Position numbers and translations under genes: made by a program. This document shows, in pieces, positions 13,940 through 22,200 of a stretch of 49,700 bases of DNA. Source of the DNA: a virus; IMG/VR virus record IMGVR_UViG_3300048597_000670, positions 1 through 49,700 of that record; one strand, written 5' to 3'. Below the pieces are notes generated by a model. The model saw nothing but the letters and a program-made list of their open reading frames with translations, did not search any database and was not told the origin of the DNA. The stretch's first letter is position 1, and each line of letters begins with the position of its first letter.

Positions 13940-14412
13940 GCGGATGGACCGACGCGCGGATCGACCGGCTGAAGACGCTCTATGCCGAGGGCTTGTCGTT
14001 CAGCCAGATCGCGCGGGCGCTCGGCGGCGTGACGCGCAATGGGTGCATCGGCAAGGCGCATCGGATCGGTCTGGAGCCACGCGCGAAGGCCTCGGTGCCA
14101 AAAGTCCCGCGCGTGCCAAAGGCGCCCCGGACAGCACACCAGGCAACCGGGCGGCCCTTGCCGCCGGCGCGCGCGCCGGTGTTCGTCGAAGGCCGCACGG
14201 TGCCGGGCGATGCGATCGGCTGTCAGTTTCCGCCCGGCGAGCCGGGGGCCGGGATGTGCGGCGCGCCGCGGCTGCTGAAGGCAACGCCGGGCGGGGGCGC
14301 ACGGCCGTCTTCCTATTGCCCGACACATAACGCGCTCTGCATCGCACCGTCCAAACCCTATCTGCCGCGCACGCATATCGGCCGGGCGCGGCGCAGCGCG
14401 TGGGATCTGTGA
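13936..14412 (+). CDS. GcrA-family cell-cycle regulator
   Basis: A 158-residue protein. The N-terminal DNA-binding region WTDARIDRLKTLYAEGLSFSQ then IARALGGVTRNGCIGKAHRIGL is the GcrA signature. After a Pro/Lys-rich linker, the C-terminal region carries GCQFPPGEPG, MCGAP and YCPTHN, matching the GcrA C-terminal Cys/His block. GcrA is a sigma70-associated activator that reads CcrM (GANTC) methylation in alphaproteobacteria. A phage copy may redirect host transcription or control early genes. It overlaps the MT-A70 gene by four bases and the next gene by one base (TGATG). Confidence 0.88.
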   Translation: MSGWTDARIDRLKTLYAEGLSFSQIARALGGVTRNGCIGKAHRIGLEPRAKASVPKVPRVPKAPRTAHQATGRPLPPARAPVFVEGRTVPGDAIGCQFPPGEPGAGMCGAPRLLKATPGGGARPSSYCPTHNALCIAPSKPYLPRTHIGRARRSAWDL

Positions 14413-14936
14413 TGTTCGGCGAGGTCGAGCCCGCCGATGTCGCGCGCCAGCGGGCCGCGATCGCCGCCGGCAAGGCGCGGGCGCGCCATGTCTGGGAACG
14501 GCGCCGCCTCGACCTCGCGCGCGGCGCGTCCAACCCCCACGCGCCGGTCCGGCCGGTGACGGCGCCGCCGCTGGCCAAGGTGCCCGAACCCAAGGTGGAG
14601 GCCCCGCCCGTCGCGCCTGATGCTGCCGCCCCGTCCAAACGCGGCCGGCGCTCGCCCGCGCAGCGGGCGCGGAACACCGAGAACGCGAGACGGCTGCGCG
14701 GTTACGCGGCGCGGCATTCGGCGACGCATCCGCTCGGCCTCTCCCGGTCGGAAGATCAGCTCTATCGCGCGCTGCTGACCCGCGCGATGAGCACGGCCGA
14801 ACTGACGGCCCATCTGGGGTACAGCGCTGGCTGGGTGAAGAACCACCTGCAGCGCCTGCGCCGGAAGCTCGCCGCCCATGGCATGGGCGTGCGGTCGCGC
14901 CATGCCATCGTCGCGGAGGGTGCCGATGCGCCCTGA
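14412..14936 (+). CDS. Helix-turn-helix protein of the replication region
   Basis: A 174-residue protein beginning MFGEVEPADVARQRAAIAAG; the ATG at 14412 overlaps the GcrA-like stop. The first half is basic with an Ala/Pro linker (about 45-75). The C-terminal half (about 100-165) contains SEDQLYRALLTRAMSTAEL and HLGYSAGWVKNHLQRLRRKL, a clear helix-turn-helix of the LuxR or sigma-region-4 type. It could be a transcription factor for late genes or a replication accessory factor. Confidence 0.65.
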   Translation: MFGEVEPADVARQRAAIAAGKARARHVWERRRLDLARGASNPHAPVRPVTAPPLAKVPEPKVEAPPVAPDAAAPSKRGRRSPAQRARNTENARRLRGYAARHSATHPLGLSRSEDQLYRALLTRAMSTAELTAHLGYSAGWVKNHLQRLRRKLAAHGMGVRSRHAIVAEGADAP

Positions 14937-16158
14937 GCGGGACGAGATCGCCGCCATCTTCGAGGCCGCGCGGCGGGTGAAGCTGACCGTGATCGTGGCG
15001 CGCTTCATCGGCACGGTGAAATTCCACCGGAACGGGGCGTGGCTGCGCGCCGCCTGTCCGTTGTGCGGGTCCGGGCGCAAGGGCTCGGCGCCGTTCGCGG
15101 TGAACGAGGCGAGCGGCATCTGGTGGTGCCATTCGGAAGACGATGGCGGCGATGGGATCAAGCTGGTCGCCGTGAAACAGGGCTGCTCGCGCCTCGAGGC
15201 GGCGGTGCGCATCATCGACTGGACGCCCGGCGTGACGCCGGCGCCGCGCAGTGCGGCGGAGCTGCAGCGCGACTCCGAGCGCCAGGCCAAGGATGAGCTT
15301 CGCGCGGAGAAGCGCGACGCCTTCGTGCAGCGGCTCGCCGCGCAGATGTGGAACGAGGGTGTCTCGCCACGCGGCACGATCGTCGAGGTGTGGTTCGCGA
15401 CGCGGGCGCTGGATATCGAGGCGATTCCCGGCGGGTTCGACCGGCTGCGCTTCCATCCCGCCGCGCTCGCGGCCGCCGGGCGCTATGAGGACGGCCGAGA
15501 ATGGCAGATCCGCAGCCCGGCCATGCTGGCGCGTGTCGAGACGTGGAGCGCGAAGCTCGCTTCGTTCCGGCCGACGGCGCTGCATTGCACCTATTTGCGG
15601 CGGGACGGGAAGGCGAAGGCGCGCCTGATCGACGGCGAGGGCGCGGCGATCCCGGCGCGCAAGGCGTGGGGCGAGCTGTATGGCGGGGCCGCGCTGCTGA
15701 CGCCCATGGATGCAGCGCTCGGCCCCCTGGCGGTCGGCGAGGGGATCGAGACGGTGTTTGCCTATGCGGGGCTGAAGCTGAAAGGCCAGCCGCACCGCGC
15801 CGCCGCGGCGCTCAACCTGGGCAATCTCACCGGCAAGGTGAAACGCGACGCGTTCGGGTGTTTCGATCCGGCGGCGCCGGTTCTCGATCCGAGCGGGCGG
15901 GCAGTTTTCACCTTTCCCGGGGCGGGCGCGATCGTGCCGCTGATCGACCGGGACATGGCGCCGGTGGAATCGAAGGTGCGCGACCGCCGCAAGAAGGTGA
16001 CGCGCATGGTGCTGGCCGCCGACGACCGGGCGCGGCTGGCGGCGTCCCTCGTGAAACAGGTCTGGCAGCGTGCGGGGGCCATCCAGGTCGTCCCCGCATT
16101 CCCGCCGGCCGGCATGGACTTCAATGACGCAGCGATTGCGGAAAGAGCGCGGGGGTAG
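14926..16158 (+). CDS. Phage DNA primase with zinc-finger and Toprim domains
   Basis: A 410-residue protein with a primase architecture. A zinc-binding region C44-x2-C47 (CPLCGSG) and WWCH (66-69) lies near the N-terminus. A helical linker follows to about 260. A Toprim core then has GEGIETV at about 271-277 (the Glu of the Toprim motif) and AADD near 364-367. The C-terminal GMDFNDA is typical of phage Toprim proteins. The start at 14926 is preceded by GGAGGG. It should synthesise RNA primers at the phage fork, working with the D5-type helicase encoded two genes downstream. Confidence 0.85.
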   Translation: MRPERDEIAAIFEAARRVKLTVIVARFIGTVKFHRNGAWLRAACPLCGSGRKGSAPFAVNEASGIWWCHSEDDGGDGIKLVAVKQGCSRLEAAVRIIDWTPGVTPAPRSAAELQRDSERQAKDELRAEKRDAFVQRLAAQMWNEGVSPRGTIVEVWFATRALDIEAIPGGFDRLRFHPAALAAAGRYEDGREWQIRSPAMLARVETWSAKLASFRPTALHCTYLRRDGKAKARLIDGEGAAIPARKAWGELYGGAALLTPMDAALGPLAVGEGIETVFAYAGLKLKGQPHRAAAALNLGNLTGKVKRDAFGCFDPAAPVLDPSGRAVFTFPGAGAIVPLIDRDMAPVESKVRDRRKKVTRMVLAADDRARLAASLVKQVWQRAGAIQVVPAFPPAGMDFNDAAIAERARG

Positions 16159-16160
16159 CA

Positions 16161-16622
16161 GTGGCCGATTACGCCCACAGTGTGCGGGCCGCGCAATTAT
16201 CGCGGCGCGTGGAAAGCATCGGCCGCGCGCTCGAGGCCGTGGCGCGGGAGCTGGGCGAGCTGGCGCGCGCCGACGGGCCGCCGCGCCTGCCGGGCGAGGT
16301 GATCGTGCCCGGACTGGATCTGCCGGTGCGGATGTCGCCGCAGATGGCGACGGTGTGGCGGGTGCTCAGCGAACGCAAGGGTCACGCCGTGCCGGCCTGC
16401 GATCTCGCCACCGTGATGGAGTCGACGGCGGCCAGTGCACGCCGCGATCGCGCGGCGGTGAAGGTGGTCGTCTGCCATCTGCGCCGCGCCATCAAGGGCG
16501 GGGCGCAGCGCATCGAGACCGTCGTCACTGTCGGCTACCGCCTGGCCGATATCGATCCCGCGGCGCTGCGCGTGACACAGGCAATCGCGCGCGTGATGCG
16601 CCGGGCGGAGGCAGTGCCATGA
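16161..16622 (+). CDS. OmpR/PhoB-type winged-helix protein without receiver
   Basis: A 153-residue protein; start GTG at 16161. The N-terminal 45 residues are a helical, Glu/Arg-rich segment. From about 55 to 130 the pattern MSPQMATVWRVLSERKGHAVP, DLATVM, AVKVVVCHLRRAIKGG and VVTVGYRL is that of the OmpR/PhoB winged helix (VHIxRLRxKL...RGxGYRL). No receiver domain is present, so it is not phosphorylation-controlled. It lies between primase and helicase genes, with a stop overlapping the helicase start, and may be an origin-binding or regulatory protein. Confidence 0.7.
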   Translation: MADYAHSVRAAQLSRRVESIGRALEAVARELGELARADGPPRLPGEVIVPGLDLPVRMSPQMATVWRVLSERKGHAVPACDLATVMESTAASARRDRAAVKVVVCHLRRAIKGGAQRIETVVTVGYRLADIDPAALRVTQAIARVMRRAEAVP

Positions 16623-18133
16623 CCGACGACACGCTGCGTCCCGCGGCCTCGCCGGGCGAGCTCGCCTGGCTGGAATGTTCCGATCTCGGCAATGCCATGC
16701 GCCTGGAGGCGCGGGCGGCGGGGAAGCTGATCTTCGTGCCCAATGTGGGGTGGTTCGGGTGGGACGGGAAGTCGTGGCGGCTCGATGACGGCGAGCGCCT
16801 GGCGATCCGCCTGGCCCACGACACGGCGCGCGGGATTTTCGAGGAATCGAAATTCATCCGTGGGCTGATGGAAGAACAGAAAGGCGAGGGCGAGGAGCAT
16901 GTGAAAATGCTCGATACCCGCGCCAAGGCGCTGTGGGCGTGGGCGATCAAATCGGGCAATCGCAGCCAGACCGCCTCGATGCTGGTGCAGGCGCAGGCCT
17001 ATCTCAACGTGCGGCTCGATCAGCTCGATCCCGATCCGCTGGCGCTCAACGTTCAGAACGGCATCTTGCGCTTCACGCGCCACGGGCCGGATGGGTGGGG
17101 ATGCGAGCTGGAGCCGCATGCGCCCGAGGCGCGCATGACGCGCATCGCCACCGCCATCTATGATCCCAAGGCGGCCGCGCCCAAATGGGAGTCGCATCTG
17201 GTGCGGTGCCTGCCGTCGGAAGGGGTGCGGCAGTTCTTCCAGAGCGCCATGGGCTATACCTTCACCGGCTCGACCCGCGAGCAGGTCATCCTCGCCGTGC
17301 AGGGCAAGGGCGGCGACGGCAAGTCGACCGCGATCAACATCTTGCGCCGGATCGGCGGCGATTACGGCACCACCAGCGACATCAAGACCTGGCTGGAGGG
17401 GAGCATGCGCGGCGGCGCCGATGCCAGCCCCGATCTCGCCCGCCTGGGCGGCGACGTGCGCCTGTGCTCGACCGGCGAGCCGCCGCGCAATGCGGTGCTG
17501 AACGACGGGCTGATCAAGAGCGTGACGGGCGGGACGCCCATCCTCGCGCGGCATCTCTCGCAGGGCCTGTTCGAATACCGGCCCAGCTTCAAGCTGTGGA
17601 TCGAGATGAACAAGCGGATCCGCATCGGCGGCGACGATGACGGCATCTGGCGGCGCGTGAAGCTCATCCTGTGGCCGAACCAGATCCCCAAGGAAGAGCG
17701 GGTGAAGACGTTCGAGGACGATGTCGTCGAGCAGGAGGCGAGCGGTGTCCTCAACTGGATCATCGCCGGCATCGTGGGGTGGCTGAACGAGGGGCTGAAC
17801 GAGCCCGACGAGATGAAGGCGGCGATCGAGGATTACCGCCGCTCGTCCAACCCGTTCGGCGAGTGGTGGATGGACCGGGTAATCCCCGACCCGGGCCACC
17901 GCGAGCGCGCGAGCGTGCTGTTTCACGACTATGAGGAATGGTCGAAGGCGAACGGGCACGAGCCGATCAAGCAGGCCGCGTTCGGCCGGGCACTCGCTGA
18001 TCGCCAGGTGCTGTTCGCGGGCAAGGATGCGGGCGGCAAGGTGACACGCAAGGGGGCCAAGCTGCGGCCGGCCGAGCCGCGCTATGGCGATGAAGACCCG
18101 CCGCCCTTCGACAATTACGAGGGGCCGGGATGA
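16619..18133 (+). CDS. D5-type (P4-family) phage replicative helicase
   Basis: A 504-residue protein of the D5/P4-alpha superfamily III helicases. It has the D5_N region (AWAIKSGNRSQTASMLVQAQ, then LNVQNGILRF), the SF3 Walker A GKGGDGKST at about 229-237, and later blocks DLARLGGDVRLCSTGEPP, KLWIEMNKRIRI and GIWRRVKLI for Walker B, sensor 1 and arginine finger. The C-terminal winged helix (about 420-470) has FHDYEEWSKANGH. It should unwind the phage fork. The start at 16619 overlaps the preceding stop (ATGA). Confidence 0.9.
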   Translation: MTDDTLRPAASPGELAWLECSDLGNAMRLEARAAGKLIFVPNVGWFGWDGKSWRLDDGERLAIRLAHDTARGIFEESKFIRGLMEEQKGEGEEHVKMLDTRAKALWAWAIKSGNRSQTASMLVQAQAYLNVRLDQLDPDPLALNVQNGILRFTRHGPDGWGCELEPHAPEARMTRIATAIYDPKAAAPKWESHLVRCLPSEGVRQFFQSAMGYTFTGSTREQVILAVQGKGGDGKSTAINILRRIGGDYGTTSDIKTWLEGSMRGGADASPDLARLGGDVRLCSTGEPPRNAVLNDGLIKSVTGGTPILARHLSQGLFEYRPSFKLWIEMNKRIRIGGDDDGIWRRVKLILWPNQIPKEERVKTFEDDVVEQEASGVLNWIIAGIVGWLNEGLNEPDEMKAAIEDYRRSSNPFGEWWMDRVIPDPGHRERASVLFHDYEEWSKANGHEPIKQAAFGRALADRQVLFAGKDAGGKVTRKGAKLRPAEPRYGDEDPPPFDNYEGPG

Positions 18134-18430
18134 ACGGACAGTTGACAGACAGACGGACACTTGCGTGCCGGTTCAAGGGCGCGGCGCGGTCGCGGCCGGT
18201 GCGTAATGCCCGTGCGGGGCGGTGTTTCGCGCGCTCATCCGTCCGTCTGTCAGCAATCGTCTGTGGTCGGAACATATTGATAAGGCGGCGCAAACAGACG
18301 GAACGGATGGAACGGACGGTTTTTGCGGCGGCGCTCCCATGTGCGCGTGTGCGCGCATGTGCGAACCCCATGCATGTGTCTGTTTGGTCTGTGTGTGTCT
18401 GTAACCACTATATCTTGAGAGGATAGAAGG
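18134..18430. other. Non-coding-looking stretch with CAGACGGA-type repeats, possible origin
   Basis: About 300 bases between the helicase and the next gene. TTGACAGACAGACGGACA at 18142-18159 is mirrored by ATCCGTCCGTCTGTCAG at 18237-18253 and the core CAGACGGA recurs near 18295, with GGATGGAACGGACGG after it. A T/G-rich TGTGTCTGTTTGGTCTGTGTGTGTC tract follows at 18376-18400. A 98-codon Arg-rich frame (18130-18426) opens with an ATGA overlap but lacks protein-like features. Repeats next to the helicase gene suggest an origin or regulatory site. Confidence 0.4.
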
Positions 18431-19042
18431 ATGGGACGCCGGGCACGGGTGGAGACGGCGGATGAGAAGGCGGACCGCATTGCGCGTCAGCGGGTGAAGC
18501 GGCTGTCACGTGAAACGGCGGCCGAGCGCGTGCGGGTGGGCGGGGTCGCCGCCGAGACGCTGGCGACCCGGGAGCGGGCGGCCAAGACGGGGAAGGGCTG
18601 GGCGATCTGGAATGCGCGGGGGGAAGGCGTCGCCCGCGTGCGGCCCAGCGTGCCGAACGTGATCGTCTCGCTGTATGGCCACGACCTGCTCGATATCGAG
18701 CATGTGAAGGCGGCCGATCGCTACATCGCCGACTACCTGTTCGGCGCATGCGGGCCGGGCATGACGCAGAAATGGGAGCGCGGCGTCGATGGCGGCGGGC
18801 GGGGCGATCTGTCGGAGCAGCGGATGGATGCGCGGGCGGAGTGGGAGAGTGCCGATCGCATCCTGGGTGCGACGCGGGCGGTGGTGTTCGGCGTGCTGCT
18901 CGGCGGCGTCGACCTCGCGGCGGCGGATGGGCCTGGCCTGCGCTATGCAGCGCTGCCGGCGAAGCGGGCGGGCAACCAGGCGGTGCTCTATCTCGGGCTC
19001 GATGCGCTCGCGCGCCACTATGGGATGAAGCGAGCGGATTGA
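18431..19042 (+). CDS. DUF6456-like phage regulator, antiterminator position
   Basis: A 203-residue protein. The start is ATG 18431 with GAGAGG upstream at suitable spacing. The N-terminal 50 residues are very basic. The C-terminal part fits the DUF6456 pattern: an RYIADYLFGACGPGMTQKWE segment, a Glu/Asp helix, AVVFGVLLGGVDLA and NQAVLYLGLDALARHYGM, where family members end in a LALdrLaRHYG motif. It is the last gene before the late operon, the place of antiterminator Q-like genes. A role in late-gene control is inferred from position. Confidence 0.6.
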   Translation: MGRRARVETADEKADRIARQRVKRLSRETAAERVRVGGVAAETLATRERAAKTGKGWAIWNARGEGVARVRPSVPNVIVSLYGHDLLDIEHVKAADRYIADYLFGACGPGMTQKWERGVDGGGRGDLSEQRMDARAEWESADRILGATRAVVFGVLLGGVDLAAADGPGLRYAALPAKRAGNQAVLYLGLDALARHYGMKRAD

Positions 19043-19095
19043 CATCGCGACTTCGCCGATATAGAAACCACGTCAATGTCAAACACACGTCCGAA

Positions 19096-19118
19096 GGTCG
19101 CCGCGAGGCGGCCTTTTT
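19096..19118 (+). terminator. Rho-independent terminator
   Basis: Hairpin GGTCGCC-GCGA-GGCGGCC (seven pairs including one G.T) followed by TTTTT, 54 bases after the DUF6456-like stop. It should end early/middle transcription before the packaging region. Confidence 0.75.
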
Positions 19119-19129
19119 CATTGGCCGAC

Positions 19130-19291
19130 GCCCTCGAGGGGAGCGTCAGGCGGGTGGGTGGGACGACCTTGCCCCGTCCGTCACCCCCGGAAATCCGGGC
19201 GGCAGGGGGGTACCCCCCCCTTCACGGGTCCTTCCCGGCCGTCGATCCGTATACGGCATATCTGGGCCCCCGAGTTCGTGAGTAAGCGGTT
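19130..19291. other. Candidate cos/packaging site upstream of small terminase
   Basis: No gene is visible in this stretch of about 160 bases between a terminator and the small terminase. It contains a perfect 14-base palindrome GGGGGGTACCCCCC (19205-19218) and a second perfect palindrome CCGTATACGG (19247-19256). In lambda-like phages the cohesive-end site lies immediately upstream of the small terminase gene and is GC-rich and dyad-symmetric. The cut position cannot be read from the sequence. Confidence 0.45.
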
Positions 19292-19915
19292 GTGACGAGC
19301 TGTGCACAGGGTCCGGGGGCGCACACCCCCGATGCACAGGGCTGGTTGAGCCAGGGCGAGGCGGCCGAGCGGCTGACCGCCGAGGGCGATGTCGTGTCGC
19401 GCAGCGCGCTCAATCGCTATCTGCATAAGCATCCCGAGATCCCCACGCAGAGCCGCGGCAAGGGCCAGCCGGTCTTCGTCGACTACGTGGCCCTGAAGGC
19501 GCACCGGGCCGACCTTGCGGCGCGCAAGCAGGACGTCGAGACGCCAGCGGCGCCCAAGCCTGCCGAGGCCAAGGTCGTGCCGATCGACGAGATGCACGGC
19601 CGCTCGCGCAGCGCCAGGGTCGAGAAGGAAGAATCCGACGCCCGCCTGGCGCGTGTGCGGGCCGACGAGGCCGAGGGCCGCGTCGTCGGCAAGGCTGACG
19701 CCCTGGCGGCCTTCACCGCCATCGGCGCCGTTCTGGTGCAGGGCTTCGACGGCGCGCGCCGCCGAATTTGCCAGCGCATCCGGGGCGCCGCCGATCAGCG
19801 CCAGGCGGAAATCATCCTTCGCGAGGAAGAGGGCCTGCTGCGCGCCGTCGTCGTGCGTGAGCTGGGCGCGCTGATGCAGCCGCCTGCCGACGCGCCCGTG
19901 GCGGCGGCCGAGTAA
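19292..19915 (+). CDS. Terminase small subunit (Nu1-like)
   Basis: A 207-residue protein; start GTG at 19292. A winged-helix-type DNA-binding motif occupies about 15-65 (WLSQGEAAERLTAEG, VSRSALNRYLHKHPEIP), consistent with recognition of the packaging site just upstream. A Lys/Glu-rich helix (about 105-130: SARVEKEESDARLARVRADE) and a C-terminal segment (KADALAAFTAIGAVL) follow, the latter presumably contacting the large subunit. Six bases separate it from the large terminase gene. Nu1-like by position and layout. Confidence 0.8.
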   Translation: MTSCAQGPGAHTPDAQGWLSQGEAAERLTAEGDVVSRSALNRYLHKHPEIPTQSRGKGQPVFVDYVALKAHRADLAARKQDVETPAAPKPAEAKVVPIDEMHGRSRSARVEKEESDARLARVRADEAEGRVVGKADALAAFTAIGAVLVQGFDGARRRICQRIRGAADQRQAEIILREEEGLLRAVVVRELGALMQPPADAPVAAAE

Positions 19916-19920
19916 CAGCC

Positions 19921-21987
19921 ATGCATCCGGTGACGAACGGTGCGGCGCTGCTGATCGCAGCGTTCTGCAGCGCCTTTGCGCCCCCCGAACCGCTCAGCCT
20001 GTCGCAGTGGGCCGAGGGCCGCATCGTCATTCCGGCTGAAGCCTCGACTTCCGTGCCCGGGCCGCTGTCCTGGAAGGGCTTCGAGTATTGCCGTGAGCCG
20101 CTTAACCGGCTGCATTTCGACGATCCCTGCTCGCGCGTGACGCTGATGGCGGCTGCGCAGTCGGGCAAGTCGAACATCGGCGTCGTCTGGGTCAGCTGGA
20201 TCATCGCCGAACGGCCCCGCGCCGTCGGCATCGCGATGCCCAGCCTTGCGAAGGTGCGCGAGTTCAACGCCAAGAAGCTGCAGCCGGTGATCGACGCGAC
20301 GCCGGTGCTGAAGCGCCTCGTGCTGCCGGTCTCGACCCGCGACGAGCGCGGCTCGACGACGACCGACAAGGCCTTTCCGGGCGGCTCCATCCTGATCTAT
20401 CCGGCCTCGTCGCCGAACGCACTGCAGATGACCAGCTACGGCGCGCTCTGGATGACGGAGACGCCGAACTTCCTAGCCGATGTCGGCGGCCGCGGCGCGC
20501 CGATCCCGCAGGCCCGCACCCGCATGGACGGGTGGGAGGCCTTCGGCACGAAGGAGCTGCACGAATCGACGCCGGGCGAGCTCGGCACCTGCCCGGTCAC
20601 GGCCGACTTCCACGCCGGCGACCAGTGCATGTTCTACATGCCGTGTCCGCACTGCGATTTCTATCACCACTGGGAGTGGCCGGACTTCGTCGTGCCCAAG
20701 GAGGCGACGACCGCCCCCTCCATCAAGGCGCCGTGCTGCGGACTGGCCGTCGAAGAGCGCCATAAGCCAGCCATGGTCGAAGCCGGCATCTATCTGCCGA
20801 CCTTCGTGTCGACCGGAAGCGACAATCCCGAGCCGCCGCGGGCGATCGCCTTCGACGAGCTGGCCCGCTGGGCGCTGCGCGACGTCGAAGGCCGCGAACC
20901 CAGCTATTATTTCTGGCAAGTGCACTCGCCGCTGAAGACCTGGGCCGGCCTCGCGGCCGATTTCCGGGAATCGGAGGGCAGCGCCGCCTCGCGCGCCGCC
21001 TTCCGGCAACAAAAGCTGGGTCTCGCCTCCGATCCGGCCGCGGCGGCGCCCGATCACGCGCTGATCGTCAAGTCCGCGAAGGCACTGGGCGTGCGGCGCG
21101 GCGAAGTGCCTGCGTGGGCGTGCTGGCTGGCTCTCACTTTCGACGTCCAGGGCGACCGGCTGGAGTGGGCAGCCTTCGCCTTCGGCCCCGACGCCTGGGC
21201 GCGCTTCGATCGCGGCGTCATCGAGCACGATCCGCTGACGGTCGAGGCCTGGACCGCCGCCGCCGCGATCACGGCGCGGACGTATACCGGCGCCCGGGTG
21301 GGGGATCTCGGCTTCGACGCGGTCGGGGTCGATTCCGGCGGTAAGGATGGCGTCTCGCCGCAGGTCTACCGCTTCACGCGGGCCCGCGGCACGCGTGCCG
21401 GGGCCGGCAACGTCCGGTCGCTGAAGGGCGCGAGCCGCGAGCTGCCCGCGTTCCAGCCCGCGATGGAGCGGCCGGTCAAGGTGATGCTGCCGGGCGGGCG
21501 CAAGGTGCGCCACCACATCCTCTTCATCGACACCTATGTCGGCAAGCGCCAGGTCTATGGCGCGCTCGCGGCGTTTGTCGCCAGCGCCGACGACGGCGAG
21601 CGGCGGCGCGGTTCCCTTCTGCTGGAAATCGACACGACGGACGAGGACGCCAAGCAGATCACGGCCGAGCGCCTCATCCTGCCGAAGACCTACCGGCACG
21701 GCGAACGCGGCGTCTGGGACCGGGTCTACCAGTCTAACGAACAGCTCGATCTCGCGGTCTATGCCTGGGCGCTCGCGCACTGGAAGGGCATCTGGAGCTG
21801 GGACGCGGCCCGCTGGGAGCAGGAATTCGCGGCCAAGGCCAAGCCCGCCGGCGCGATCGCCGCGCCGCTTGAGAAACTGTGGAACGCGCCAGTGCAGCCC
21901 GAGGCGACGGTGGCCGGAGCGGACAAGCCGCGCGGCGGTGCGTCGCGCTTTGCCGCCGTGTTTGCGGGTAAGGGAGGGGCGGCGTGA
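19921..21987 (+). CDS. Terminase large subunit (GpA family)
   Basis: A 688-residue GpA-type packaging motor and nuclease. The ATPase domain has the Walker A AQSGKS at 79-84; SLAKVREFNAKKLQPVI and YGALWMTETPNF follow where the coupling and Walker B regions are expected. The Walker B acidic residues look unusual (MTET). Cys/His-containing zinc-like segments (CPHCDFYHHWEW, CCGLAV) are typical of GpA. The C-terminal nuclease region starts around 400 (LTFDVQGDRLEW, GFDAVGVDSGG). It should cut concatemers at cos and pump DNA into the prohead. Confidence 0.95.
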   Translation: MHPVTNGAALLIAAFCSAFAPPEPLSLSQWAEGRIVIPAEASTSVPGPLSWKGFEYCREPLNRLHFDDPCSRVTLMAAAQSGKSNIGVVWVSWIIAERPRAVGIAMPSLAKVREFNAKKLQPVIDATPVLKRLVLPVSTRDERGSTTTDKAFPGGSILIYPASSPNALQMTSYGALWMTETPNFLADVGGRGAPIPQARTRMDGWEAFGTKELHESTPGELGTCPVTADFHAGDQCMFYMPCPHCDFYHHWEWPDFVVPKEATTAPSIKAPCCGLAVEERHKPAMVEAGIYLPTFVSTGSDNPEPPRAIAFDELARWALRDVEGREPSYYFWQVHSPLKTWAGLAADFRESEGSAASRAAFRQQKLGLASDPAAAAPDHALIVKSAKALGVRRGEVPAWACWLALTFDVQGDRLEWAAFAFGPDAWARFDRGVIEHDPLTVEAWTAAAAITARTYTGARVGDLGFDAVGVDSGGKDGVSPQVYRFTRARGTRAGAGNVRSLKGASRELPAFQPAMERPVKVMLPGGRKVRHHILFIDTYVGKRQVYGALAAFVASADDGERRRGSLLLEIDTTDEDAKQITAERLILPKTYRHGERGVWDRVYQSNEQLDLAVYAWALAHWKGIWSWDAARWEQEFAAKAKPAGAIAAPLEKLWNAPVQPEATVAGADKPRGGASRFAAVFAGKGGAA

Positions 21988-22199
21988 GCCTGACGACAGA
22001 CCAGGCGGCGGAGCTGGCGCAGCTGATCGCGGCGCGGACGGCGCTGATCTCGGGCAGCGCTGTCGCCGAGATCAGCAAGAGCGGGCGCACGCTGAAATAT
22101 GCGGCCGCCGACCTCGGCCGCATCGACGCGCGCATAGCGGAACTGGAAGCGCTCCGCGACGGCGTCCGCCGCCGCGCCGCTCTGACCTTCAGGCTGTGA
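21984..22199 (+). CDS. gpW-like head-tail joining protein
   Basis: A 71-residue protein in the lambda gpW position between terminase and portal. It starts MSLTTDQAAELAQLIAARTAL, then a central SGRTLKYAAADL beta-hairpin and a second helix IDARIAELEAL. This alpha-beta-beta-alpha order and length match gpW, which plugs the portal before tail joining. The ATG overlaps the terminase stop by four bases. Confidence 0.85.
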   Translation: MSLTTDQAAELAQLIAARTALISGSAVAEISKSGRTLKYAAADLGRIDARIAELEALRDGVRRRAALTFRL

Positions 22200-22200
22200 C

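Noticed and set aside
13690-15795. Long minus-strand open frame of about 700 codons
   Set aside because: It lies antisense to five well-supported plus-strand genes (MT-A70, GcrA-like, HTH, primase). High GC makes such shadow frames common, and its translation is Arg/Pro-rich without domains.
16535-18160. Minus-strand open frame of about 540 codons
   Set aside because: Antisense to the D5-type helicase gene, which has clear motifs; no independent support.
18130-18426. 98-codon frame overlapping the helicase stop
   Set aside because: ATGA overlap is suggestive, but the product is Arg/Cys-rich and the DNA is filled with repeat units, so it is described as a non-coding interval.
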